Shown here: positions 28,419-37,406 of the stretch, piece by piece
Numbering within the stretch: position 1 is the first letter of the stretch
Layout of the letters: the number at the start of each line of letters is the position of its first letter
From: Methylotuvimicrobium alcaliphilum 20Z
GTDB lineage: Bacteria > Pseudomonadota > Gammaproteobacteria > Methylococcales > Methylomonadaceae
Direction: 5' to 3'
Length of the DNA: 64,000 nt
Assembly (NCBI RefSeq): GCF_000968535.2
Contig: NC_016112.1
Location: 2,728,001 to 2,792,000, forward strand
The notes under the pieces: generated by a model
Told to the model about the DNA's origin: nothing
The model's database searches: none
What the model saw: the letters and a program-made list of their open reading frames with translations, nothing else
Position numbers and translations under genes: made by a program

Positions 28419-29033
28419 ATGTCGTCGGAATCTTGCGAACCCAAACGAGAAGCCATTATCGAAGGCGCGACCCGCATGTTTTTAAAACATGGCTTCCATC
28501 AAGTCAGCATGGACAGAATCGCCAAAGAAGCCCCGGTTTCCAAAGCGACTCTATACCAACATTTCGAGAATAAAAACGCGCTTTTTTCCGCGGTCATTTC
28601 TGAATTATGTCGATCCTTATTGGACACGATGACTGAGATTACCCCAGAGTCGAATGAACTCGACAAAAATCTCCGTCAAATTGCCGAAGCATTCATCGAT
28701 TTAATCTATACCGAGGAAGCCTTGGCGATATACCGGCTCGTAATCTCCGAATGCCGAGACTTTCCTGAACTTGGTCAAGTCGTCTACGACAGCGCACCTA
28801 AAATTGCACTAACCCAATTGGAGCATTATCTCCATAATTTAAAATCTAGCGGGCACATTGATATTCCAGATATTAAATTTTCTGCCGATGCTTTTTTCAG
28901 CCTTCTCAAAGGCGATTTGCATTTTCAATGCTTGCTTGGCATCAGTGCACCGCCCTCCCCCGAACAAAAACGTCTCTTGATCGACCAAGTTATTGAGTTT
29001 TACCTGCGAGGTGTTTTGAATGCGACCGATTAG
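28419..29033 (+). CDS. TetR family transcriptional repressor
   Basis: The protein has 204 residues. The N-terminal HTH region IIEGATRMFLKHGFHQVSMDRIAKEAPVSKATLYQHFENKNALFSAVI is diagnostic. The C-terminal ligand domain (residues 60-204) is helical, resembling AcrR/TetR_C type regulators of efflux. It most likely represses the downstream tolC-adaptor-RND genes until a toxic compound binds; the palindrome at 28366 is the likely operator. The 3' end overlaps the start of the outer membrane factor gene by 14 bases, so both are in one transcript. Confidence 0.9.
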   Translation: MSSESCEPKREAIIEGATRMFLKHGFHQVSMDRIAKEAPVSKATLYQHFENKNALFSAVISELCRSLLDTMTEITPESNELDKNLRQIAEAFIDLIYTEEALAIYRLVISECRDFPELGQVVYDSAPKIALTQLEHYLHNLKSSGHIDIPDIKFSADAFFSLLKGDLHFQCLLGISAPPSPEQKRLLIDQVIEFYLRGVLNATD

Positions 29034-30297
29034 CATTAAACAATACATTGCATTGTTGGCAATATTGCCGGTTTTTTGCGCTCAAGCCGAAACACTTGAA
29101 GAAGCTTTCGAACATGCATTGAATCAAAATCACCTAATTAAATCGGCCAAGGCCGATACCGAGGCATCCGAACAACAACTATACTCGGCGCAAAATCAAC
29201 GTTTGCCATCGCTCAACATCAAAGGGGGCTACACTCAATTGAGCGAAACCCCCGCCGCGAAAACCGAGATCGAAGGTCAAGCCGCACAATTTCCGATGTC
29301 ACAAGCCGGTAGCGGCCAAGCCGAAGTGATTGCGTCGGTTCCGATCTTCACTAGCGGGCGCATCAGTCATGGTATCGATGCGGCCGAAGCCGCCCTATCG
29401 GCGACACAGCAGAATGAAGTCGCAACCGCATTGACGATTAAATTACAGATAGCCGAAGCCTTTCTGGCAGTATTACGTGCGCAAAGCGCGCTGCAAGTAA
29501 CGGAAAGTCACGCCGAAACGCTGAAAGCTAACGCTGCCGATGTTGAGCGCTTGCATAGCCAAGGCATGGTTTCGAAAAACGACCGACTGGCCGCCGAAGT
29601 CGAATACGCCAATGCCCGGCAACTCGTCGTGCAAAACGACAATCGGCTTGATATCGCCAAAGCGCAATACAACCGGTTACTGAATCGCCGACTCGATAAC
29701 CCTGTCGAACTGGAAGAACGCTTTCCGAGTTCCCCCGACGGCGCACCGGACGAATTATCCACCCAGGCACTCGCCCAACGCCCTGAACTTAACGCATTAA
29801 ACAGCCAAATTACCGCCTTGCAAGAACAAGCCAGAAGCATTCAATCCGGCCTATTACCGCAAGTCGCTGTCAACGGCGGCTATCAATACCAGGAAAACCG
29901 TTACATGGCCTTCGAAGGCATGTGGATGGTCAATGTCGGCATGGAATGGAAACTCGACGGCGGCACGCACCATCAGAGTCAATCGCTCAACAGACAAGCG
30001 TTGGCCTTGCAGGCACAGCGGGATGACATGGCTAGCATGATCGGACTTGAAGTCCGGCGCGCCTGGCTGGATATTCAGGAAACCGAAAAGCGTATCGAGG
30101 TCAGCCAACAAGCGATCGCCCAAGCCGATGAAAATTTGCGGGTCAACCGCGAACGCTATCGGCAGGGCTTATCCACGCAGACCGAAGTGCTGAAGGCCGA
30201 AGAACTCAGAATCACAACTCACAACAACTTCAATAATGCCCGTTACGATGCGGCGTTGGCGAAATTGAATTTGCGCCGTGCGCTCGGGATTTTGTAA
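29020..30297 (+). CDS. TolC family outer membrane efflux protein
   Basis: The protein has 425 residues with a signal peptide ending near FCAQA. Two repeats of long coiled helices with short strands (QQLYSAQNQRLPSLNIKGGYTQL, ALAQRPELNALNSQITALQEQARSIQSGLLPQVAVNGGYQYQE) are typical of outer membrane factors. The trimer would form the exit duct for the adaptor and pump encoded downstream. It overlaps the tetR stop by 14 bases. A family A repeat (A5) then separates it from the adaptor gene. Confidence 0.93.
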   Translation: MRPISIKQYIALLAILPVFCAQAETLEEAFEHALNQNHLIKSAKADTEASEQQLYSAQNQRLPSLNIKGGYTQLSETPAAKTEIEGQAAQFPMSQAGSGQAEVIASVPIFTSGRISHGIDAAEAALSATQQNEVATALTIKLQIAEAFLAVLRAQSALQVTESHAETLKANAADVERLHSQGMVSKNDRLAAEVEYANARQLVVQNDNRLDIAKAQYNRLLNRRLDNPVELEERFPSSPDGAPDELSTQALAQRPELNALNSQITALQEQARSIQSGLLPQVAVNGGYQYQENRYMAFEGMWMVNVGMEWKLDGGTHHQSQSLNRQALALQAQRDDMASMIGLEVRRAWLDIQETEKRIEVSQQAIAQADENLRVNRERYRQGLSTQTEVLKAEELRITTHNNFNNARYDAALAKLNLRRALGIL

Positions 30298-30318
30298 TCC
30301 GCCCAACGCATCTCGAAA

Positions 30319-30505
30319 TATACCTTTCGCACTTCAAATTTCGGCAGTGCCTAAGGAGGCGCCGGGGTGCTCGGTCGATTTTTGCTCCTCGGCAATTGCT
30401 CCTGCATTGCCCTAATACACGCCATCCATGGCGTAATGCAAAATCGACATTCACGGCGTCCTTTGACGGGCCCCTGGTGCCGAATTTTGATCTACGATGA
30501 GTATA
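30319..30505 (+). repeat. Family A mosaic repeat, copy A5, inside efflux operon
   Basis: It runs from TATACCTTTCGCACTTC to GATGAGTATA (187 bp). It holds the GTCGATTTTTGC/GCAAAATCGAC insert but has lost the GCCAGC hairpin section. It fills the space between the outer membrane factor stop and the adaptor gene. Confidence 0.85.
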
Positions 30506-30550
30506 ATCATTATCTTGACACTCTACCTATCTTTGCAAAGGAATCGTAAC

Positions 30551-31618
30551 ATGGGGAAATCCAAATCGACCGGACATGCGGTTTTATTACTTGTTATCAC
30601 GGCGTTGCTCAGCGCCTGCGGCAATAACGACGGAGAACCTGAACAAGAAATCGTCCGAACCGTGCGCATCGAAACGGTCAAGGTTACCGAGGCGCTTGCG
30701 CAGCGCCGCTTCGTCGGCCGCGTGGACGCGTTAAAAACGGTCGACCTGTCGTTTCAAGTCGGCGGACGCCTGGCCGAATTGCCGGTACAACAAGGTACCG
30801 TGGTCGCCAAGGGCGGCTTGATTGCTGCGCTTGATCCGACCGATTTTCGCCTGAACGAACAAGAAGCCAAAACACAATACGCCTTCGCACAACTCGATCT
30901 CGGTCGCAAACGCAATCTCGCAGCCTCGGATACGATACCGAAGGTCATGCTGGACGAAGCCGAAACCGCCTTTAAACTGCGTCAAGTTGCACTGGACAAT
31001 GCCCGCCGTAACCTATCGTATGCCCGTATCGCCGCACCATTCGATGCGTTAATTACGCGCCGCTTGATGGATATCCATACCCATGTTGCGCCGCACCAAG
31101 CCGTAGTCAGACTTCAGGACGTCAGTGCTTTACACGTCAAGATCAATGTGCCGGAAGACCTGATCAGACTAATCGGCCTTGCCGACGCAATGAGTATCGA
31201 GGCGGAGTTTCCGGGTCAGCCCGGTAAACGCCTGCCGCTACGCTATCTGGAACATGCCACTGAAGCCGATGCGGTCGCGCAAACCTACGAAGTGACACTG
31301 GAATTGCAACGCCCGCACGATATGAAGATATTACCGGGCATGACCGTCAGCGTCTCGGTCGGCAGCCCTTTCGTCAACGGATCGACCGAAATCACGATCC
31401 CGCTCTCTGCGATCGATACCGATGAACATGGCAAGACCCGAGTTTGGCTATTTGATACGCAGACCGAAACCGTCTCGCCGCACGTTATCGAAATCGGCGC
31501 CGTCGCAGCCAGCCGCGTACCGGTATTATCAGGCTTGAGCGGCGGCGAACAAATCGTCACGGCCGGCGGACATTTGCTGCATGACGGCATGACGGTACGC
31601 CTTTTTACCGGATTTTAA
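30551..31618 (+). CDS. RND efflux periplasmic adaptor (membrane fusion protein)
   Basis: The protein has 355 residues from the ATG at 30551, preceded by AAGGA; the frame extends to 30497 inside repeat A5, which is not a plausible start. A lipoprotein signal with lipobox LLSAC lies at about residues 20-27. Biotinyl-lipoyl-like and helical hairpin parts follow (VDLSFQVGGRLAELPVQQGTVVAKGGLIAALDPTDF), then beta-barrel and membrane-proximal domains. As an HlyD/AcrA-type adaptor it would link the RND pump to the TolC-like duct. The permease starts 11 bases after its stop. Confidence 0.92.
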   Translation: MGKSKSTGHAVLLLVITALLSACGNNDGEPEQEIVRTVRIETVKVTEALAQRRFVGRVDALKTVDLSFQVGGRLAELPVQQGTVVAKGGLIAALDPTDFRLNEQEAKTQYAFAQLDLGRKRNLAASDTIPKVMLDEAETAFKLRQVALDNARRNLSYARIAAPFDALITRRLMDIHTHVAPHQAVVRLQDVSALHVKINVPEDLIRLIGLADAMSIEAEFPGQPGKRLPLRYLEHATEADAVAQTYEVTLELQRPHDMKILPGMTVSVSVGSPFVNGSTEITIPLSAIDTDEHGKTRVWLFDTQTETVSPHVIEIGAVAASRVPVLSGLSGGEQIVTAGGHLLHDGMTVRLFTGF

Positions 31619-31629
31619 GGACTATCGCC

Positions 31630-34600
31630 ATGTCTATCGATATCGCACGCGCGGCCATCGAACGCCCGGTCAATACCTGGCTGATCATCCTGACTTGCCT
31701 GATTGGAGGCCTGTGGGGCCTATCCACGGTCGGGCGCCTCGAAGACCCTGCCTTTACCATTAAACAAGCCTTAGTCATTACGCCGTATCCTGGCGCGACG
31801 GCCGAAGAGGTCGAACTGGAAGTCACGGAACCCTTGGAATCGGCGATTCAACAATTACCGCAAATCAAACACATCACCTCGCGATCCAAACCCGGCATTT
31901 CCGAAATCGAAGTCGAAATCAAGGACACTTACGATGGCAATACGATGCCGCAGGTCTGGGACGAGCTGAGGCGCAAAGTCGGCGATGCTCAAAAAACCTT
32001 GCCGGAAGGCGCGAACCCATCGACCGTCAACGACGACTTCGGCGATGTATTCGGTATTTTTTATGCAATCACCGCACCGGGATTTTCGGATCGGGAAATT
32101 TTAGATCTGGCTAAATTTTTACGCCGCGAGCTGCTGACCGTGACCAATGTAGCGAAAGTCGAGACCGCCGGCATGCGCACCGAAACCATCTATGTCGAGG
32201 TATCGAATGCCAGGCTCGCGCGTTTCGGGCTACCGATGGCTGAGGTCTTAAATACCATTTCTTCGGAAAACAGGATCGCCGATGCCGGCGCGGTCACGAT
32301 CGACGACCGGCGCATCCGCATTACCACTTCCGCCGGCTTCGATTCAGTCCCCGCGATCGAAGCGTTGCGCATCGGTCGTCCCGGAAGCACGGAACAAATC
32401 AGCTTGATCGATCTTGCCGAGATCCGCCGCGAACCGACCGAAATCCCGGACCATCTCGTGCACTTCAACGGCATGCCGGCCTTTACGTTGGCGATTTCTG
32501 GCGTCACCGACGCCAACATCGTCACGATCGGCCAGGCGGTCGAGGCGCGCCTGGCCGAACTGGCGCCGCGCATTCCTTTAGGGATCGAGATTCATCCGAT
32601 TTACGAGCAACACAAAGTCGTTGACCAATCGATCGATGACTTCATCGTCAATCTAATCATATCGGTCTCGATCGTGATTCTGTCGCTGTGTCTGATGATG
32701 GGCTGGCGAGTCGGATTGATCGTCGGCGCGACGTTGCTTCTGACCGTTCTCGGCACGGTGTTTTTGATGCGCGTTTTTCATATCGACATGGAGCGCATTT
32801 CGCTCGGCGCGTTGATTATCGCGATGGGCATGCTGGTCGATAACGCGATCGTGGTTGCCGAAGGCATGCTGATTAACATGCAGCACGGCATGAACGGCAA
32901 GGACGCCGCGACCATATCGGTCAAACGCACGCAACTGCCGCTGCTCGGCGCGACCGTGATCGGCATCATGGCCTTTTCCGGCATAGGCCTGTCGCCGGAC
33001 GTCACCGGCGAATTTTTGTTTTCGCTGTTTGCGGTAATCGGGATGTCGCTGCTGTTAAGCTGGATCTTAGCGATCACGGTAACTCCTTTGTTCGGTCATT
33101 TATTCTTGAAAGTCGAGCAAACCGGTGAGGACCCCTACCGTGCGTGGGTCTATCAAGCCTACCGCAAAACGCTAACCGCTACCTTAAAAGCCAGAGCCTT
33201 GACCGCTTTGATCATGGTCCTTTTGACTGCGACCTGCTTCGCCGGTTTCGGCTTGGTCAAGCAAGCCTTTTTTCCCGACGCCAACACGCCGTTGTTCTAC
33301 ATTCATTATCAACTGCCGCAAGGCAGCGATATCCGCTCGACCGAACGCGATATCGGCGAAATCGACGCAATTATCCGCGCCAAACCGGACGTTGTGTCAG
33401 TGGCAAGCTTCATCGGCCGCGGCGCCAGCCGCTATATGCTGACTTACGCGCCGGAACAACCGAACAGCTCCTATGGACTGTTTATTGTCCGTACAGAAAA
33501 CCTCGACCCCATTCCCGCCTTGGCCGCGGAATTGAAAAACGAACTGAACGCCGCCTATCCTAATGCCGAAATCCGCACCGAACGACTGATGTTCGGTCCC
33601 GGCGGCGGCGCGAAAATCGAAGCGCGTTTTTCAGGTCCCGACTCCGCCGTGCTGCGCCGGCTCGGCAACGAAGCTTTGGATATCATGCGCGCCGACGGCA
33701 ATCTCATCGATCTGCGCACGAATTGGCGGCAAAAGGAACTGGTGATGAAACCTGTCTATAGTCCCGAACGCGCGCGTATTGCCGGCATCGGTTTGAGCGA
33801 CTTGGCGCAGGCCCTGCAATTCGCCAGCACCGGCATCCAAGCCGGTACTTACCGCGAGGACGACAAACAAATCCCCATCGTCGTTCGCCCGCCGGATGCC
33901 GAGCGGCGCGATGCCAAACAATTGCGCGACCGCTTGGTTTGGAGCAATGCCGACCAATCTTATATCCCGATCGCGCAAATCGCCGAACATTTCGAAACGG
34001 TCAGCGAGGATACCTTAATACACCGGCGCAACCGGGTGCGTACATTGATCGCGCAGGCCGACCCGTTACCGGAACTGACCGCCGATCAAGCCTTCCGCCG
34101 CATCCGCGCGCAAATCGAAGCCATTCCGCTACCGTCCGGTTATCGCTTCGAATGGGGCGGCGAATACGAAAGCTCGACCGACGCACAAACCGCGCTCAAC
34201 GCCCAGATACCGGTCGGCTTCGTCGTCATGCTAGTCATCAGTATTTTGTTGTTCGGCAAAGTGCGTCAACCGCTGATCATCTGGCTGGTCGTGCCGATGT
34301 CGGTCTGCGGCGTCGTGATCGGTCTGCTGATTTCCAATCAGCCGTTCAGCTTCATGGCCCTACTCGGCCTGTTGAGCCTGTCCGGCATGCTAATGAAAAA
34401 TGCGATCGTGCTGGTCGACGAAATCGACGCGCAAATCGACGAAGGCAAACACGGCCATGCCGCGATCGTCGACGCCGGCGTTAGCCGTCTACGCCCAGTA
34501 TTCCTTGCCGCCGGCACGACGATACTCGGTATGATCCCATTGTTAACCGATGCCTTTTTTGCCAGCATGGCGGTCACGATCATGGGAGGCCTGGCCTTCG

Positions 34601-34680
34601 CGACTGTGTTGACCCTGATCGCCGTGCCGGTGTTGTATGCGTTGTTTTTTGGGGTAAAAGCCGAAGCGGCGGCGAAATAG
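31630..34680 (+). CDS. RND family efflux permease
   Basis: The protein has 1016 residues. Twelve transmembrane helices and two large periplasmic loops match the RND fold: an N-terminal helix (NTWLIILTCLIGGLWG), then FTIKQALVITPYPGATAEEVELEVTEPLE and pairs of helices near residues 335-480 and 860-1005. TM4 reads MGMLVDNAIVVAEGM, with one of the two acidic relay residues of AcrB (VDN in place of LVDD). It is closer to the VexF/MdtB-like multidrug group than to CzcA metal pumps. Substrates cannot be named. It is the last gene of the tetR-led operon. Confidence 0.92.
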   Translation: MSIDIARAAIERPVNTWLIILTCLIGGLWGLSTVGRLEDPAFTIKQALVITPYPGATAEEVELEVTEPLESAIQQLPQIKHITSRSKPGISEIEVEIKDTYDGNTMPQVWDELRRKVGDAQKTLPEGANPSTVNDDFGDVFGIFYAITAPGFSDREILDLAKFLRRELLTVTNVAKVETAGMRTETIYVEVSNARLARFGLPMAEVLNTISSENRIADAGAVTIDDRRIRITTSAGFDSVPAIEALRIGRPGSTEQISLIDLAEIRREPTEIPDHLVHFNGMPAFTLAISGVTDANIVTIGQAVEARLAELAPRIPLGIEIHPIYEQHKVVDQSIDDFIVNLIISVSIVILSLCLMMGWRVGLIVGATLLLTVLGTVFLMRVFHIDMERISLGALIIAMGMLVDNAIVVAEGMLINMQHGMNGKDAATISVKRTQLPLLGATVIGIMAFSGIGLSPDVTGEFLFSLFAVIGMSLLLSWILAITVTPLFGHLFLKVEQTGEDPYRAWVYQAYRKTLTATLKARALTALIMVLLTATCFAGFGLVKQAFFPDANTPLFYIHYQLPQGSDIRSTERDIGEIDAIIRAKPDVVSVASFIGRGASRYMLTYAPEQPNSSYGLFIVRTENLDPIPALAAELKNELNAAYPNAEIRTERLMFGPGGGAKIEARFSGPDSAVLRRLGNEALDIMRADGNLIDLRTNWRQKELVMKPVYSPERARIAGIGLSDLAQALQFASTGIQAGTYREDDKQIPIVVRPPDAERRDAKQLRDRLVWSNADQSYIPIAQIAEHFETVSEDTLIHRRNRVRTLIAQADPLPELTADQAFRRIRAQIEAIPLPSGYRFEWGGEYESSTDAQTALNAQIPVGFVVMLVISILLFGKVRQPLIIWLVVPMSVCGVVIGLLISNQPFSFMALLGLLSLSGMLMKNAIVLVDEIDAQIDEGKHGHAAIVDAGVSRLRPVFLAAGTTILGMIPLLTDAFFASMAVTIMGGLAFATVLTLIAVPVLYALFFGVKAEAAAK

Positions 34681-34978
34681 CTCTCTGCGGGACGGTTGCA
34701 GACTTCGAAAAAAGACAACGACAACTTGAACGACGCCGGCCTCGACATCGCGACGAAGGCGTCGCTCCCACAAAAGATTTTTCTCCTGCGGGACGGAGTT
34801 GCAAACCCCGTCCCGCCAATGAACAAAATTGTGGCTTTGGTTGCGCTCCTTATTCAGCAGAGATTAAGCGTCAAATGCGACAATTATCCAAACACGGGGA
34901 AATTGTCCGACACCGACCGCCTTCGATGACATACCTCCCTGCCTAACCCGCCAAGGCCCAAGCCTGGAGGTATATTCG
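34681..34978. other. Intergenic region with GC-rich palindrome
   Basis: The palindrome GGGACGGAGTTGCAAACCCCGTCCC lies near 34793-34818 and recurs in altered form inside MITE M copy 2 (GGACGGGGTTGCAAACCCCGTCC near 37024). A GCGACGAAGGCGTCGCTCC hairpin is also seen near 34751. These look like REP-type elements following the RND gene. Confidence 0.4.
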
Positions 34979-36748
34979 ATGAAAACGATTATCATGCTGC
35001 TTGTCGCGTTGATGTCTTACATACCGACCGCATCCGCTCAACAAGAGAATCCGGCTTTCAGCCAAGCCGAACTCGATCAAATGCTGGCGCCGATCGCGTT
35101 GTATCCCGACGTACTATTGTCGCAAATACTGGTGGCGGCCACCTACCCTTTAGAAGTTGTCGAAGCGGCCCGTTGGTCAGCAGCCAATCCAGGCCTAGAA
35201 GGCGAACAGGCTGTAACTGCCGTCGAACATCAAGCCTGGGACCCCAGCGTCAAAGCCTTGGTTGCATTTCCGGGTGTCCTGGACCGAATGAATGAAGACC
35301 TGAATTGGACGCGCGCGCTCGGCGACGCGTTTTTATTTCAAGAAGCGCAAGTCATGGGTAGCGTTCAGAACCTGCGGCAACGAGCCTATGAGGCGGGAAA
35401 TCTCAATTCGACAGACAATGCGCGAGTCGTACGCGAAAATCAAGTTATCGTTATCGAACCGGCCAACCCTCAAGTCGTCTATGTGCCTTATTACAACCCA
35501 CAGGTCGTTTACGGTTCATGGTGGTGGCCCGGCTATACGCCAGCCTTCTGGGGCCCTCCGCCTGGTATTCATTTAAACTTGGGCTTTAATTGGGGATGGG
35601 GCCGAGGCGTATTCGTATCGCCGGGATTTTTCTTCAGCAGTTTCGACTGGTATCGACGCCAGACCGTAGTTGTACACCGCCGGCATAACTACTATCACAG
35701 GCCGCATTTCGTTTCAGGAAGACATATCCGTTACGCCGACTATCCTAGATGGCGGCATAATTCGAATCACCGCCGAGGCGTTGCCTATCGTCATGATTCG
35801 CTGCAGCAGCAATTCGGAACATCCAGACGTTCCGGTAGCGGCTATGCCGATACCGGCCGAAATAAGTTCGATCGCACCGATAACATAAAGCGGCCTCAAT
35901 CCGGGCGACGCAACCATGGCTGGAGCAGTTATGCAGCCACGCGAAGTCATGACAATCGATCAACAGCCCAAAGCACCGGACGGAGAAATAACCGCTCCGA
36001 CACCGACAGAGTATCAACAAGAGAGCCTTGGCGCGCTAATAGCACAACCCCAACCCCACCCGACCGGCGCAATCGAGACCGGAGCAGTTATGCAGCCACG
36101 CGAAGTCATGACAATCGATCAACAACCCAAAGCACCGGACGGAGAAATAACCGCTCCGATACCGGCAGAGTATCAACAAGAGAGCGTTGGCGCCAATCCA
36201 GCAATATTTCGCCAAACAGCTTGGCAAACGATTTAAATTCGCGCAATTCCGGCTCCACCGCTCAAAACGCTTCATCCGGCAATACTCGCGGGCAAAACAG
36301 TAGCTATAATCGTGACAACGCGCGGCGCCGAGAATCTTCTTCGCGGCGAACAACCTCCGATATCTCTTCAAACCGCAAAACCGGGAATTTTCCTGCGCAA
36401 CGACGCTCTAGCGCCTCTAACCGTGAAGCGAATCGAAACCAAGATTCCCGGCGTCAAATGTCTAGTGGGACAACTCTTCAAAATAGACGTGCCAGCTCAT
36501 CCGGCCCATCGTCTCCAGCTGTTTCACCAGAACGTCAACGAACCCGAACCCCCAATAGCGGACGCGTAACGAGATCCGAAAACCGACGTCAGAGTCCGTC
36601 TTTCTCAACGACTGTTAACCGCGATAGAGGCGGCGCATCGACAGGTGCGCGTTATCGATCCTCAAACAGTAACAATAGCCGCGGCAATTCAGGCAATTAT
36701 TCCTCCGGCAGGTCATTCAATCGAAGAGAATCATCGAATTCACGCTGA
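34979..36748 (+). CDS. DUF3300 domain secreted protein with repetitive Arg/Ser/Asn tail
   Basis: The protein has 589 residues with a signal peptide ending near ASAQQ. The DUF3300 domain covers about 25-270: LDQMLAPIALYPDVLLSQILVAATYPLEVVEAARW, VVYVPYYNPQVVYGSWWWPGY and many aromatic residues. The C-terminal half (about 290-589) is low-complexity, rich in Arg, Ser, Asn, Gly and Thr, strongly basic and probably disordered. Within it a 53-codon unit (YAATRSHDNRST, QSTGRRNNRSDT, RVSTRE) occurs twice in tandem, starting at DNA positions 35922 and 36081. The family function is unknown; the basic tail could bind nucleic acid or polyanions of the envelope. No operon partner. Confidence 0.8.
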   Translation: MKTIIMLLVALMSYIPTASAQQENPAFSQAELDQMLAPIALYPDVLLSQILVAATYPLEVVEAARWSAANPGLEGEQAVTAVEHQAWDPSVKALVAFPGVLDRMNEDLNWTRALGDAFLFQEAQVMGSVQNLRQRAYEAGNLNSTDNARVVRENQVIVIEPANPQVVYVPYYNPQVVYGSWWWPGYTPAFWGPPPGIHLNLGFNWGWGRGVFVSPGFFFSSFDWYRRQTVVVHRRHNYYHRPHFVSGRHIRYADYPRWRHNSNHRRGVAYRHDSLQQQFGTSRRSGSGYADTGRNKFDRTDNIKRPQSGRRNHGWSSYAATRSHDNRSTAQSTGRRNNRSDTDRVSTREPWRANSTTPTPPDRRNRDRSSYAATRSHDNRSTTQSTGRRNNRSDTGRVSTRERWRQSSNISPNSLANDLNSRNSGSTAQNASSGNTRGQNSSYNRDNARRRESSSRRTTSDISSNRKTGNFPAQRRSSASNREANRNQDSRRQMSSGTTLQNRRASSSGPSSPAVSPERQRTRTPNSGRVTRSENRRQSPSFSTTVNRDRGGASTGARYRSSNSNNSRGNSGNYSSGRSFNRRESSNSR

Positions 36749-36819
36749 CATACTTCGTGAGTAAAATCTCGCATTTAGGTTTATTCTAAAGTAGCATTTC
36801 ACCATGAAGAATAAGAAGT

Positions 36820-37235
36820 TATACCTTTCGCACTTCAAATTTCGGCATTAGCCAACCTGATTAGCAAGATGCCTCAGCTTGCCGAAGCCAAGTGTCCGAG
36901 CAGGGGCCAGTCGTAGTCGAAAAAACTAAAATATGCCTTCTGCGGGACGGGTTATTTAACCCGTCCCCAACGTTTCGGTTTGCCCTAAACATTTCGGCTG
37001 ACTTCGGCCAAAGTCAAAACGTTTAGGACGGGGTTGCAAACCCCGTCCTGCTAGGGATATGCTGGTTTTTGGGCTTTAGCTGAAGAAACTTGCTAATCAG
37101 GTTAGCCAATGGAGGTGCCGGGGTGTTCGGCAAAGGCTTTGATAGCATGGATGCTATCATAGAGCCTACATGGACGTATTTACGGCGTCCTTTAACGGAC
37201 ACCCCGGCACCGAAATTTGACAAGCAAAGGGTATA
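36820..37235 (+). repeat. Family A mosaic repeat, copy A6, interrupted by MITE M
   Basis: It starts TATACCTTTCGCACTTC at 36820 and ends AGCAAAGGGTATA at 37235. A 246-bp MITE with an 8-bp duplication splits it at 36855. The remaining half has a GATAGCAT..ATGCTATC hairpin at 37141-37158, which replaces GCCAGC..GCTGGC of other copies with both arms changed. Confidence 0.85.
36856..37101. mobile_element. MITE family M, copy 2 (246 bp) nested in repeat A6
   Basis: Perfect 13-bp inverted ends CCTGATTAGCAAG at 36856-36868 and 37089-37101. The target duplication TTAGCCAA lies at 36848-36855 and 37102-37109, inside the family A copy. The outer 60 bases match the copy at 6278-6609; the interior has a GGACGGGTTATTTAACCCGTCC palindrome near 36943 and another near 37024. 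Non-coding. Confidence 0.88.
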
Positions 37236-37349
37236 ATACAATAACGTGTTATTCGTTTATATAGAGCTTTCATTCACGCAAGAGGTTAGCAGGAATGTTT
37301 AGATAATCTCTTAAAATACGTCAACTGCTTCATGGTTAAACTACCGAAT

Positions 37350-37391
37350 TTAGGTTTATGCCCAACAATTCATTGCTTGGCATAAACCTAA
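37350..37391 (-). terminator. Perfect 13-bp hairpin downstream of histidine kinase gene
   Basis: TTAGGTTTATGCC at 37350-37362 pairs with GGCATAAACCTAA at 37379-37391, 16 bases after the kinase stop codon. No U-tract follows on the minus strand, so it may be a weak terminator or a 3' stabilising hairpin. Confidence 0.4.
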
Positions 37392-37406
37392 TCCGTAAAA
37401 ATCAAC

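Noticed and set aside
33939-34484. 181-residue Arg-rich open frame
   Set aside because: Out-of-frame shadow of the RND permease gene.
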